A stretch of DNA of 64,000 nt from Anaerolineaceae bacterium (lineage in GTDB: Bacteria; Chloroflexota; Anaerolineae; Aggregatilineales; Phototrophicaceae), in NCBI GenBank assembly GCA_028818375.1, contig JAPPOB010000007.1:1-64000 (forward strand), in the 5' to 3' direction. The translations under genes and the position numbers were made by a program. Position 1 is the first letter of the stretch. Every line of letters starts with the position of its first letter. Positions 26,560 through 35,417 of this stretch are shown here, one piece after another. The notes below the pieces were generated by a model. It ran no database searches and was not told where the DNA came from. It saw nothing but the letters and a program-made list of their open reading frames with translations.

Positions 26560-26775
26560 CTAGAGATTCAGCCAGGACAGGCTGGCCTTCATCAATTGCC
26601 GCTGCCGCCACGCCTCGCCGCCCATGGCGTTGCGCGCGCGCAGCCCGTCGTCGTACGTCGCGGCCGGCGCTTCTCCCCGCGACGCGTCCCACCCGTTTGC
26701 CGCCCGTCGGACCAGACCCTGCGCGCGCGTCCGGTGCGGTTGCCATAGTCCGCGCAGCAGACTGACCGTTGCCAT
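26560..26775 (-). CDS. Small basic protein of unknown function (71 aa)
   Basis: A 71-codon frame beginning MATVSLLRGLWQPHRTRAQ. It is well supported as a gene: AGGAGG lies 8 bases before the ATG at 26775, and a perfect 12-bp terminator hairpin follows the TAG. The product is rich in Arg, Ala, Gly and Trp, with no signal peptide or membrane segment. I recognise no family. A longer frame over the same bases on this strand lacks a ribosome binding site and I do not call it. It is divergent from the DUF89 gene, with 155 bases between. Confidence 0.6.
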   Translation of the reverse strand: MATVSLLRGLWQPHRTRAQGLVRRAANGWDASRGEAPAATYDDGLRARNAMGGEAWRQRQLMKASLSWLNL

Positions 26776-26930
26776 CGTTGGTTCCTCCTCTTCTCCCGTC
26801 TCCAGTATTCATTACGCGACAGTTCGCCAGCCGGTTCAAGAGACCAACAAGTCCATCCAGGATTTTGCCGGGCTTTCATACGTCCTTCCAACACTTGTCG
26901 CGCCCACTGCTCTCCAGTAGGCTGGGCACC

Positions 26931-28142
26931 ATGGACCTGCGCCCCAACCCCATCCGCACCGACAGCAGCAACCCCTTCGCCCAACGCACCATCCGCGAAC
27001 GCCTGCCCGCCATCCTGCGCGAGACGCGCGAGCTCAACCCCGACTATCCGTCGCAGATCCACGACGGCATCCAGCGCCTGCATGACGAGCTGGTCGCTGA
27101 CGCGCCGGTGCGCCTGATCGAGACGCCCGCGCCGGATTACGACGACTGGCGCCATGCCTGGATGCCCTTCCGCGCGAGCACCTGGCAGCGCTGTCAGTGG
27201 TTCTTCGCCGAGGTCTACAGCTACCGCCTGCTGATGGAGGCCGCGCGCTGGTGGGAGACGGGTCGCGACCCCTTCACGCCGAAGAAGGCGGAAGAATACG
27301 CCAGTGAGGCGCACTGGCAATTGCTGGCCAGAGCATTGGCAGTACAGGGATCGATGGAAGAGCGCCTGGCGACGCTGCTGGAACTGACCGTCCGGGGCAA
27401 CCGCATCGACCTCAGCTACGCGGTCGCCTCGGCGCACGGCAGCGAACTTGACGTCGATGACCTGCTGGTTGACGAGCGCGGGTTATACGTCGAACACCTG
27501 CTGCGCGAGCGCGGCGAGTTTCATATCATCGCCGACAACGCCGGCAGCGAACTGACGATGGACCTCGTGCTGGCGGCCATGCTGCTGACGGAAAACATCG
27601 CCTCGCGCGTCGTGCTGCACCTGAAGCAGCATCCCACCTTCGTCAGCGACGCCATCGTCGCCGACGCGCTCAACTTTCTCGACCTGCTGGGTCAGCGCAG
27701 CCAGGACCGCGACGCGCAGCGCCTCGGCGCGCAACTGACGACTTGTCTGGAAACGGGCCGTCTGCGCCTGGCGCCAGACCCTTGGTGGAACAGCAGCAAC
27801 TTTCTCTACGCCCTGCCGCCGCGCCTGCAGATCCCCTTCGCGGGCGCGCGCCTGACCCTCATCAAGGGCGACGCCAACTACCGCCGCATGGTCTACGACA
27901 CCATCTGGCCGGCCGAGACGCCGCTGAAGGCCATCGCCGGCCACTTCCCCTGCCCCCTGCTGGCCCCGCGCACGCTGAAGAGCGACCCGGTGGTCGGCCT
28001 GCCGCCCGGTCTGGCCGAAAGGCTGGACGGCATCGACGCCGACTGGCGCGTCAACGGCAAGCGCGCCGTGCTGCAGGGGACCTTACAGCCTCAGTCCGAG
28101 TCCACTTCGAAATCACGCCAGGGAACGAATCGCTCGCGATAG
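26931..28142 (+). CDS. DUF89/ARMT1-like damage-control phosphatase family protein
   Basis: A 403-residue protein. The family metal-binding sites are visible: Asp and Asn in IIADNAGSELTMDLVLA and Asp in LIKGDANYRR. Related enzymes are metal-dependent phosphatases that remove phosphate from damaged or misphosphorylated metabolites such as fructose-1-phosphate. The ATG at 26931 begins MDLRPNPIRTDSSNP, the usual start region. The last codons (PQSESTSKSRQGTNRSR) overlap the convergent nitroreductase gene by 52 bases and look non-homologous, so the natural end may have been extended by loss of an earlier stop. Confidence 0.75.
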   Translation: MDLRPNPIRTDSSNPFAQRTIRERLPAILRETRELNPDYPSQIHDGIQRLHDELVADAPVRLIETPAPDYDDWRHAWMPFRASTWQRCQWFFAEVYSYRLLMEAARWWETGRDPFTPKKAEEYASEAHWQLLARALAVQGSMEERLATLLELTVRGNRIDLSYAVASAHGSELDVDDLLVDERGLYVEHLLRERGEFHIIADNAGSELTMDLVLAAMLLTENIASRVVLHLKQHPTFVSDAIVADALNFLDLLGQRSQDRDAQRLGAQLTTCLETGRLRLAPDPWWNSSNFLYALPPRLQIPFAGARLTLIKGDANYRRMVYDTIWPAETPLKAIAGHFPCPLLAPRTLKSDPVVGLPPGLAERLDGIDADWRVNGKRAVLQGTLQPQSESTSKSRQGTNRSR

Positions 28143-28657
28143 ACCAGGTCCTGCCAGTAACGCCGTTTGCCCGGTTTCATCACGAACTGCGGATTCGGCT
28201 GCGGGTGGCCCAGACAGAGCACGATCCAGGGCGTGAAGCGATCCGGCAACTTGAGGATCTTGCGCAGGGCGGGCACGTTGAAGGAGGTCACCGGCCCGCT
28301 GGCCAGCCCCAGGGAATGCGCTGCCAGCGCCATGGTCTGCGCCGCCTGGCCCACGTCCATCAGGAAGACGGGGTCGTCGGCCTCCTCGTCGATGTAGGTG
28401 GGGAAGTTGCGCCGGTCGACGCAGACGAAAATGTAGGTCGGCGCGTTGGAATAGATGCCCGGCGAGACACGGCGGATCAGTTCGATCAGCTCGGCGTCCT
28501 GCACCACCAGAAAGCGGTTGGGCAAATGGTTGCTGCCGGTCGGTGACCAGCGCCCGGCCTCGAGAATGATCTCCAGGTGTTCCTCCGAGACCTGCTCGTC
28601 GGTCATTTCGCGCACCACGCGGCGCGTTCTTATGTTGTCAAGCACAGGGTTGCTCAT
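28091..28657 (-). CDS. Nitroreductase family flavoprotein
   Basis: A 188-residue FMN enzyme. It shows the N-terminal NIRTRRVVREMTDEQV motif, WSPTGSNHLPNRFLVV for FMN phosphate contact, DVGQAAQTMALAAHSLGL and a C-terminal VLCLGHPQPNP. Members reduce nitro groups, quinones or flavins with NAD(P)H. The ATG at 28657 overlaps the stop of the upstream DUF6092-like gene (ATGA), so the two are coupled. The substrate is unknown. Confidence 0.88.
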   Translation of the reverse strand: MSNPVLDNIRTRRVVREMTDEQVSEEHLEIILEAGRWSPTGSNHLPNRFLVVQDAELIELIRRVSPGIYSNAPTYIFVCVDRRNFPTYIDEEADDPVFLMDVGQAAQTMALAAHSLGLASGPVTSFNVPALRKILKLPDRFTPWIVLCLGHPQPNPQFVMKPGKRRYWQDLVYRERFVPWRDFEVDSD

Positions 28658-28983
28658 GCCTCACCTCCCGTCGTCAGACCGGCGCGCGCGGCCAGGCAAT
28701 CGCCCAGCGCCTCGTTGAGCTCCACCACGATCGCCTTGTACTGGTCGCGCCTCGTGGTGACCGTGTGCGAGACCGGGATGCGCTCCAGCGCCACGTCCAG
28801 CAACTGGCGCACTTCCGGCGAGACGTCATCGTAGACCATGGCCGCCAGGCGCTCGGCGGCGGTCAACTGGCGCAGGGGCCCGTAGAGCGCCGGCTCGCGC
28901 AACAGCAGTAGCGAACAACTCAGAAACAGCGCCGTTAACTCGACCACCTGGTCTTCCGTCAGAAATTTCTTTTCCTCAGCCAT
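28654..28983 (-). CDS. Small helical protein, possibly DUF6092 family
   Basis: A 109-residue protein beginning MAEEKKFLTEDQVVELTALFL. It contains LLLREPALYGPLRQLTAAERLA, which I associate with the DUF6092 family; that family assignment is from memory and moderate. The ATG at 28983 has AAGGAG 7 bases upstream. The much longer frame continuing upstream on this strand is the antisense of gatB and is not used. It is coupled by ATGA overlap to the nitroreductase, which suggests joint function. There is no signal peptide. Confidence 0.6.
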   Translation of the reverse strand: MAEEKKFLTEDQVVELTALFLSCSLLLLREPALYGPLRQLTAAERLAAMVYDDVSPEVRQLLDVALERIPVSHTVTTRRDQYKAIVVELNEALGDCLAARAGLTTGGEA

Positions 28984-29058
28984 GGGCAACTCCTTCCCCT
29001 GCGCGGAGTATGACACGCGGCGCATACGGCGGCGACCGTTATGGTACACTGCCGCGCC

Positions 29059-30507
29059 ATGAGCGACTGGGTCCCCGTCATCGGCCTCGAAGTCCACGCC
29101 GAGCTGGAAACCGGCAGCAAGATGTTCAGCCCCTGCCCGGTGGTCGACAGCGTCGGGGCCGCGCCCAACAGCGCCGTCGACGTCGTCTCGCTGGGCCTGC
29201 CGGGCACGCTGCCGGTCATCAACCGCCGCGCCATGGAGTACGGCATGATGGTCGGCCTGGCGCTCAACTGCGAAATCCCGCCAGTCAACCGCTTCGACCG
29301 CAAAAGCTACTTCTACCCCGACCTGCCCAAGGGCTACCAGATCAGCCAGTACGAGCATCCCCTGGCCATAAACGGCCACGTCAATATCGAACTGGCCGAG
29401 GGCCGTTGCAAGCGCATCCGCGTGCGCCGCGCCCACATGGAGGAGGACACCGGCAAGCTCACCCACGTCACCGGCGGCTTCAGCCTCGTCGATTACAATC
29501 GCGCCGGCGTGCCCCTGCTGGAGATCGTCACCGAGCCCGACCTGGCCAGCGCCGCCGAGGCCGAGGCCTTCGCGCGCGAGCTGCGCGCCATCCTGCGCTG
29601 GCTGGGCGTCAACAGCGGCGACATGTCGAAAGGCGTGCTGCGCTTCGAGGCCAACGTAAGCCTGCGCCGGCCCGATGACCCTGACCTGCGCACGCGCACA
29701 GAGATCAAGAACCTCAACAGCATCCGCCACATAACGCGCGCCATCGGGAGCGAGCTGCGCCGGCAGCGGCGCCTTTACGAGACGGGCGAGGAGGTACATC
29801 AGGCCACGCTGGGCTGGGACGAGGACGCGCAACGCATCGTGGTTCAGCGCTACAAAGAGCGCGCCGACGAGTACCGCTACTTCCCGGAGCCGGACCTGCC
29901 CGTCGTCGAGGTCAGCGAGGCCTGGGTGGAGGTAGTGCGCGCGCGCATCCCCGAACTGCCGGCCGCGCGCCGTCAGCGCTTCATGGATGAACAGGGTCTG
30001 CAGGCCGCCGACGCGCAACAACTGACTTCCGAACGGGCCGTCGCGGACTTCTACGAGGCTGTGCTGGACGAGGGAATCGAGGCACAGGTCGCCGCCAACT
30101 GGATCTGCGGCGCGCTCTTCGCCCTGATGAACGCCAGAGAGACTCCGCGCGAGGCCATCGGCGGGTTGCGCTTCGGCGCCGTTCAGTTCGCGGACCTGTT
30201 GCGCATGGTCCGCGACGGGACACTCAATCGTGGCACGGCGACCGCCGTGCTGGAGGCCATGTGGGAGCGCGGCGCGGACCCGCGGCACATTGTGCGCGAG
30301 CGCGGGCTGGCGCAGATCTCCGACAGCAACATCATTGAGGAGACCGTCGACCAGGTGCTGGCGCAACAGCCGCAACTGGTCGAACGCTATCGCGCGGGCG
30401 AGACGAAGCTGCTGGGCGCGCTTATGGGCCAGGCGATGCAGGCCCTGCGCGGCCAGGGCAACCCGGCCGCCGTGCGCCAGGCCCTGCAACAGCGTCTGGA
30501 CGCCTGA
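29059..30507 (+). CDS. gatB: Aspartyl/glutamyl-tRNA amidotransferase subunit B
   Basis: A 482-residue subunit of the GatCAB amidotransferase, which converts Glu-tRNA(Gln) or Asp-tRNA(Asn) to the amide form. Diagnostic blocks are VIGLEVHAELETGSKMFSP, NRFDRKSYFYPDLPKGYQISQYE, HMEEDTGKLTH and VDYNRAGVPLLEIVTEPD. The C-terminal YqeY-like tail carries VERYRAGETKLLGALMGQAM. The start is the ATG at 29059, where family members begin; an ATG at 29041 is less likely. gatA and gatC are not adjacent. Confidence 0.97.
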   Translation: MSDWVPVIGLEVHAELETGSKMFSPCPVVDSVGAAPNSAVDVVSLGLPGTLPVINRRAMEYGMMVGLALNCEIPPVNRFDRKSYFYPDLPKGYQISQYEHPLAINGHVNIELAEGRCKRIRVRRAHMEEDTGKLTHVTGGFSLVDYNRAGVPLLEIVTEPDLASAAEAEAFARELRAILRWLGVNSGDMSKGVLRFEANVSLRRPDDPDLRTRTEIKNLNSIRHITRAIGSELRRQRRLYETGEEVHQATLGWDEDAQRIVVQRYKERADEYRYFPEPDLPVVEVSEAWVEVVRARIPELPAARRQRFMDEQGLQAADAQQLTSERAVADFYEAVLDEGIEAQVAANWICGALFALMNARETPREAIGGLRFGAVQFADLLRMVRDGTLNRGTATAVLEAMWERGADPRHIVRERGLAQISDSNIIEETVDQVLAQQPQLVERYRAGETKLLGALMGQAMQALRGQGNPAAVRQALQQRLDA

Positions 30508-30613
30508 TTCAAACGGGGCCCGCAGCGCGCCAGCCTGGCCCTGCGCATGAAAACGCCGGCCAGTCCCGTCGGCACACTTTCCAGACTGCTACTGTCTCGT
30601 CTTCACTCTTGTC

Positions 30614-30919
30614 TTAAGCGGGCGACTCGGCCTCGCCTTCGGCGGTCAGGCGCTCCTCGCGGCCCTCAAAGCGTCCCTCCAGCCGCGCCAGGCGCTGGTT
30701 ACCTTCGTCGACTTTCGCATCGACGCGGTCAATTCTCGTCTCCAGGCGCAGGATGTCACCCCTGAGTTCCTTGCGCGATTCATCGACTTTCTCGTCCAGG
30801 CGCCGGATATCGCCCCCGAGTTCCCTGCGAGAATCGGCGATCCGTCCCTCCAGACGCCAGACCGCGCCCAGGATCGCCAGGATCGCGAGAATCACTTCCA
30901 GAGACAAAGAAGTGTCCAT
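30614..30919 (-). CDS. Membrane-anchored coiled-coil protein of unknown function
   Basis: A 101-residue protein: one N-terminal membrane segment (MDTSLSLEVILAILAILGAVW) followed by a heptad-rich region with three near-repeats, RRLDEKVDESRKELRGDI, LRLETRIDRVDAKV and NQRLARLEGRFEG. Such proteins usually dimerise through the coil and tether to the membrane. The start at MDTS removes 18 upstream codons with no homology or ribosome binding site. I see no family-level function. It lies between gatB and the lactate permease and is not in either operon. Confidence 0.55.
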   Translation of the reverse strand: MDTSLSLEVILAILAILGAVWRLEGRIADSRRELGGDIRRLDEKVDESRKELRGDILRLETRIDRVDAKVDEGNQRLARLEGRFEGREERLTAEGEAESPA

Positions 30920-31066
30920 GTTCACGGGAGTGCACCGTCGCGCTTCATACATCAATGTTAACGCGATCCGCAAGTCGGGTCAAATCGGCAGGCGACGCCT
31001 CCGGCAGGCCGCCCACCCCATGGTATGGCGTCCCTGCGGCCCGCGTTTTTCCGGTGCGGGCGCGCC

Positions 31067-32626
31067 TCAGTAACCCGCGCGCAGCAACAGCCAGGTGACC
31101 AGCGCCAGGCCCGCCAAAATCAGCGCGCCGTAAAGCAGCAGACTGCGCAGCACGCGCCCTTCGTCGCCCTGGCCGATGCCGACCGTGCTGGCGCCCACCA
31201 GGATCTTGGCCGGCGCCATCATGCTGGCGATGGCCCCCGCGGAGGTCTGCAGCGCCAGCACCAGCGGCACGCTCAATCCCAGCAACTGCGCGCTGTCCAT
31301 TTGCAGGCCGGCGAAGACCGCGTTGGAGTTGGTGTTGCTGCCGGTCATGAAGGAGCCGAGCGCGCCGATCAACGCGCCCACCAGCGCGTACCAGTCGGGC
31401 GCGACGGCGCGGCTGAGCCACTCGGCCAGGGTGCGCGTCATCCCGGCATGCTGCATGACCGTCGCCATGGCCACCATCGCCAGAATGCCGATGGCCGGAC
31501 GCAGACCCTGGCGACGCACGCCGGCCAACACCTCCCGCGCCGCGCCCGCGCCCAGCCAGCCACGCCGGCGGTAAAGCCGGAAAGACAGCAGCGCGCTGTA
31601 GAGCAGCACCGACGCGCCGTGCACCAGCAGCGGAATGCCCACTGCGCCGGCCCCTGTCACCCAGCCCGCCGACGTCTCCAGCTGCGGAATCTGCACGGAG
31701 AGTCGCAGTTGACCGAGCGCGGCCTTCACCGGCTGCACGCCGATCAACGCGACGGCCAGGACGATCAGGATGACATAGGGCGCGATCGCCAGAGCCAGGG
31801 ACGGGCGGCGCTTCTGACTTCCAGCTTCAGTCGCGCCCGTTCCGCGCCGGCGACGCCCGCGCGTGAGCAGCAGGCCCGTCGCCAGTCCCGCCAGACCGGC
31901 GCAGGCCGAAGCGATGTTCCACAGGTCGATGACCGACATGACGTACTGCACCAGGGCCATCACGGCGCCGATGACCAGCAGCGGCGGCAGCGCTCGCCAC
32001 AGGCCGCGCAGGCCGGCAGCTGCGTACGCTGCCAGCGCGCCGCAAACCGGCGCGGCCAGTCCCAGCAGAATCGAGGTGGGCGGCGCCAGCAGGGCCGGCG
32101 CCAGGCCGGTGGCGCCCGTCAGCGCGATGAAGGAGGAGCCCAGCGAGCCGTAGGTCACCGCCCAGGAGTGGCCGATGAAGGGCACGATGACGGCCGGCAG
32201 GGGCGCCAGGCCAATGCCCACCAGCAGCGGCGCCGTCACCGCGACCGGGACGCCGAAGCCGCCCACGCCCTGCAGAAAGGAGGCGAAGACCCAGCCCAAC
32301 AGCAGGACGCGCAGCACCGGGTCGCCGGTCAGGCTGCCAAACCAGGCGGCAATCACGTCCAGCGCGCCGGCCGCCCGCACGACCATGTAGAGCGCCAGCG
32401 CGGTCCAGACGATGAGCACGACGTCGAGCGTGAGCACCAGGGCGCGCAGATGGGCGTAGAGCAACAGGTCGCCGCCCGCGCCGAAACGCAGCACGGCGAT
32501 CAGCAGCGCCACCAGCCAGCCAACAGGGCCTGCTTTGGCGCCGCCCATGCGCAGGCCGGTCATCAATGCCAGCACGGTCAGCGGCGGGGCCGCCGCCAGC
32601 AACACGCTCAGGGCGTCGGAGGGCAT
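31067..32626 (-). CDS. L-lactate permease (LctP) family transporter
   Basis: A 519-residue membrane protein with about 13 hydrophobic segments. LctP blocks are FLQGVGGFGVPVAVTAPLL, FIGHSWAVTYGSLGSSF, LGSFMTGSNTNSNAVF and SAGAIASMMAPAKI. These carriers move L- or D-lactate and glycolate with protons. It is slightly shorter than the 540-560 residues usual for the family, with a shortened Arg-rich loop in the middle. The ATG is at 32626. No lactate dehydrogenase genes are nearby. Confidence 0.88.
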   Translation of the reverse strand: MPSDALSVLLAAAPPLTVLALMTGLRMGGAKAGPVGWLVALLIAVLRFGAGGDLLLYAHLRALVLTLDVVLIVWTALALYMVVRAAGALDVIAAWFGSLTGDPVLRVLLLGWVFASFLQGVGGFGVPVAVTAPLLVGIGLAPLPAVIVPFIGHSWAVTYGSLGSSFIALTGATGLAPALLAPPTSILLGLAAPVCGALAAYAAAGLRGLWRALPPLLVIGAVMALVQYVMSVIDLWNIASACAGLAGLATGLLLTRGRRRRGTGATEAGSQKRRPSLALAIAPYVILIVLAVALIGVQPVKAALGQLRLSVQIPQLETSAGWVTGAGAVGIPLLVHGASVLLYSALLSFRLYRRRGWLGAGAAREVLAGVRRQGLRPAIGILAMVAMATVMQHAGMTRTLAEWLSRAVAPDWYALVGALIGALGSFMTGSNTNSNAVFAGLQMDSAQLLGLSVPLVLALQTSAGAIASMMAPAKILVGASTVGIGQGDEGRVLRSLLLYGALILAGLALVTWLLLRAGY

Positions 32627-32674
32627 GGGCAGGACTATACACCTGCGCCTGGCCCCTGTCAGGCGACGCCCGGC

Positions 32675-32703
32675 TTGCTTGCATACCGGATGCGATTTAC
32701 ACT
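32675..32703 (+). promoter_or_regulatory. Candidate sigma70-type promoter of the restriction-modification locus
   Basis: TTGCTT (32675-32680), exactly 17 bases, then TACACT (32698-32703). Transcription would begin about 35 bases before the first possible start codon of the methylase frame. No C-protein operator-like repeat is evident. Confidence 0.5.
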
Positions 32704-32744
32704 AACCGGGAATTCACAGCCTGAAACATCGTCCCTTATCGTGG

Positions 32745-34862
32745 TTGCATAAATTGACACTTGCAGGGTTGATACCGCTTCACGAGAAACGAGACTTCAG
32801 GCCGTCCAATGGACTTGTTACAGCTTCCAATCTCCCGCAGTTACTGGATATAGAGCGGCTGGAGCTTTCAAACCGGCTTTCAAAAAATCCGAAGAAACGC
32901 GCTGAACTTGGACAGTACCTTACGCCAGAAAATGTTGCCTGTTTCATGGCAGGAATGCTCAGGGGCGAAAGGCTCCCGGATACACTTCATGTTCTGGATG
33001 CAGGTGGCGGTAGCGGCATCCTGACGGGAGCTGTCGTAGCCGAATTCTGCGGCAGACCTGAGTATGACAGACCGAAACGATTGTCCGCCACAGTCTGGGA
33101 AATCGACGAGCGGTTTGCCAGTATTATTTCACGTACCTTCTCGCTTTGCCGGGAAGTCTGCCGTCAGGCGGGGATCGAGTTTGTTGGTGAGCTTTGCCAA
33201 GGGGATTTCATTCTTGAAGGCAGTGACCTGATTGATGGAAACAGTCTCTTTGCAAGAGAGCGTAACCCCTGCTTCGACATTGCAATTCTGAATCCTCCTT
33301 ACCGAAAACTCGCGAGCGACAGCAAGGAACGATCCCGATTACGCTCTGTGGGTATAGAAACAAGCAACCTCTACTCCGCCTTTGTCTGGCTCTCTCTTAA
33401 GTTGCTGAAAGACTGCGGCCAACTGGTGGCGATTACGCCTCGCAGTTTTATGAACGGGTCCTACTTTCGCCCGTTCCGTCAAGCGCTCCATCGGGACCTC
33501 GCGTTTCAGCACGTCCATGTTTACGAAACGCGAAACACCGCCTTTGCCAGCGATGATGTTTTGCAGGAAAATGTCATTTTCCACGGCATTCGCAGCGGCC
33601 AACGTTCCAAAGTCAAGATCACCACGTCTGCCAGCCCGGCAGATACAGGGATTGCCGAGCGTATCGTTGACCCGGATGAACTCATCCGGCCAACGGACCG
33701 AGAGTTTGTTTTGCATCTGGTTTCGGATGAGACAGACGCTCGTGTCGCCCAGGTGTTGAATGGCCTGGACAATCGACTCGAAGACCTTGGCGTTCATGTG
33801 TCTACGGGACGAGTGGTGTCATTCAGAGCGCGGGATCACTTGCGTGCCCATGCCAGGGCAGACGACGTTCCATTGATCTATCCGCAACATTTCGCCGACG
33901 GCTTTGTGTCATGGCCTGCGAAACCCGGCAACAAACCGAATGCCATCGCCAGAAAAGATGCAAATGATGACTTGTATTTGCCAAATGGTTGGTACGTTCT
34001 TGTGAAGCGGTTCTCTGCCAAGGAAGACAAACGACGGGTCATGGCCGCCGTTTTTGACCCTTCCCTTGTAGATTCTGAATTCGTAACGTTCGATAACAAA
34101 CTTAATGTGCTACATCGTCAGAATGCCGGCCTCTCTATGAGACTGGCCAAAGGGCTCGCAGCATTCCTCAACAGTACTGCGGTCGACATGTACTTTCGTC
34201 AGTTCAGCGGCCACACCCAGGTAAACGCTGCGGATCTGCGCTCCATGTGTCTTCCAGGTTTCGACGAACTTGAATACCTTGGCCGATTTGTTCAGGAAAA
34301 GTTTCCTCCTGAAGGCAAATTGAACCATCTTGTAGAGGAGGTGGTCCCTTCGATGGAAGAAGCAAGATACTCGATAGAAGCGAGAGAAAAAATACGTGCT
34401 GCTGAAGAAATCCTAAGGGACTTGCAAGCACCAAGGGGGCAGCGCAATGAACGTTCAGCACTGACGCTTCTTGGATTGCTGGATTTGTCTCCTGAGCAAT
34501 CCTGGCCTGATGCGCAAGCCCCGCTCCGTGGGGTTACTCAACTCATGGACTGGATGAGAGAAGTGTACGGCAAGAATTACCAGCCAAACACTCGCGAGAC
34601 GATTCGGCGCTTTACCCTTCACCAATTCATCGAAATGGGTCTGGTTGTTCCAAATCCGGATGATCGGGAACGGCCACCCAACAGCCCACGAAATGTTTAT
34701 CAGATCGAACAGTCTGTCTTAAAGTTAATCCGCCTTTTTGGCACCGAAAAGTGGCCTCAGGACTTGGACACTTACCTCAATTCCGTGAAGTCCAAGAATC
34801 GCCTTCGCGACCGGAAACGAGGAATGCAGCGAATACCGGTCACGCTTCCGAATGGCCGGTAA
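32745..34862 (+). CDS. BsuBI/PstI-type N6-adenine methylase fused to endonuclease N-terminal domain
   Basis: A 705-residue frame. The methylase part shows AELGQYLTP, SAM motif I LDAGGGSG (from about residue 84) and catalytic NPPY at 183-186, as in gamma-type N6-adenine methylases of the BsuBI/PstI group. From about residue 569 it continues into what I recognise as the helix-turn-helix N-terminal domain of BsuBI/PstI endonucleases: TLLGLLDLSPE, MDWMREVYGKNYQPNTRE, TIRRFTLHQFIEMGLV and NPDD. Enzymes of this family recognise CTGCAG or related sites. The frame ends with TAA at 34860-34862, in the middle of a normally continuous domain. The start is uncertain: TTG at 32745 is the most upstream in-frame option. 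Composition is less GC-rich than the flanks. Confidence 0.85.
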   Translation: MHKLTLAGLIPLHEKRDFRPSNGLVTASNLPQLLDIERLELSNRLSKNPKKRAELGQYLTPENVACFMAGMLRGERLPDTLHVLDAGGGSGILTGAVVAEFCGRPEYDRPKRLSATVWEIDERFASIISRTFSLCREVCRQAGIEFVGELCQGDFILEGSDLIDGNSLFARERNPCFDIAILNPPYRKLASDSKERSRLRSVGIETSNLYSAFVWLSLKLLKDCGQLVAITPRSFMNGSYFRPFRQALHRDLAFQHVHVYETRNTAFASDDVLQENVIFHGIRSGQRSKVKITTSASPADTGIAERIVDPDELIRPTDREFVLHLVSDETDARVAQVLNGLDNRLEDLGVHVSTGRVVSFRARDHLRAHARADDVPLIYPQHFADGFVSWPAKPGNKPNAIARKDANDDLYLPNGWYVLVKRFSAKEDKRRVMAAVFDPSLVDSEFVTFDNKLNVLHRQNAGLSMRLAKGLAAFLNSTAVDMYFRQFSGHTQVNAADLRSMCLPGFDELEYLGRFVQEKFPPEGKLNHLVEEVVPSMEEARYSIEAREKIRAAEEILRDLQAPRGQRNERSALTLLGLLDLSPEQSWPDAQAPLRGVTQLMDWMREVYGKNYQPNTRETIRRFTLHQFIEMGLVVPNPDDRERPPNSPRNVYQIEQSVLKLIRLFGTEKWPQDLDTYLNSVKSKNRLRDRKRGMQRIPVTLPNGR

Positions 34863-34892
34863 ATCGAACTTTCCGCCGGTGGACAAAACGTA

Positions 34893-35324
34893 TTGGTCAA
34901 GGAAATCGTCGAGCAATTCGCGCCCCGTTTCACTCCTGATGGCGTCCTCGTTTATTTGGGGGACACCGAAGAGAAACACAAGCACTATGAGATTGAATAT
35001 CTAAGAAGCCTGGGAGTCGAAATAGACCCACATGGCAGAATGCCGGATGTTGCCATTCATTACACAGAACAAAACTGGCTGGTCATTGTTGAGGCTGTAA
35101 CTTCTCACGGTCCGGTCAACGCGCTACGACACAACCAACTCAGGGACCTGTTCGACGGTTCGAAAGCGGGCCTGGTGTTTGTCACCGCCTTCCTCAACCG
35201 CTCGACAATGCGCGAATATCTGCCTGATATTGACTGGGAAACTGAGGTGTGGGTCGCCGACGCACCTGATCACCTGATTCACTTCGATGGTGAAAGATTC
35301 CTGGGACCTTACGAAAGCAGTTAG
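34893..35324 (+). CDS. BsuBI/PstI restriction endonuclease catalytic domain, separated by an in-frame stop
   Basis: A 143-codon frame in the same phase as the methylase frame. It carries the BsuBI/PstI C-terminal domain: FAPRFTPDGVLVYLGDTEEK, RMPDVAIHY, WLVIVEAVTSHGP, DIDWETEVWVADAPDHLIHF and GERFLGP. PDV and the Glu of VEAV fit the PD-(D/E)XK core. The codons between the TAA and this TTG still encode family-like sequence (IELSAGGQN). The endonuclease thus appears to be one polypeptide interrupted by a single nonsense codon, not two designed genes. Restart at TTG 34893, after a weak GGTGGA, could yield a stand-alone catalytic piece. Whether it is active is unknown. Confidence 0.82.
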   Translation: MVKEIVEQFAPRFTPDGVLVYLGDTEEKHKHYEIEYLRSLGVEIDPHGRMPDVAIHYTEQNWLVIVEAVTSHGPVNALRHNQLRDLFDGSKAGLVFVTAFLNRSTMREYLPDIDWETEVWVADAPDHLIHFDGERFLGPYESS

Positions 35325-35417
35325 CACTCGCAGAGGCAGGCCACCCCCTTTGAGAATTATCGCAAAGTCTGACCATCTGGCCATCATCGCGCCGCGTTCC
35401 AGACCCCGGGACCAACC

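Noticed and set aside
26495..26839. A 114-codon minus-strand frame overlapping the 71-aa gene
   Set aside because: It lacks a ribosome binding site and runs through the terminator hairpin, whereas the 71-codon frame has AGGAGG and ends before it.
28984..30489. Extension of the small DUF6092-like gene into a frame of more than 600 codons
   Set aside because: The extra sequence is antisense to gatB. The real start is the ATG at 28983 with AAGGAG upstream.
34860..34862. Recoding of the stop in the restriction locus as selenocysteine or pyrrolysine
   Set aside because: The codon is TAA, which is not used for either; recoding would need TGA or TAG.
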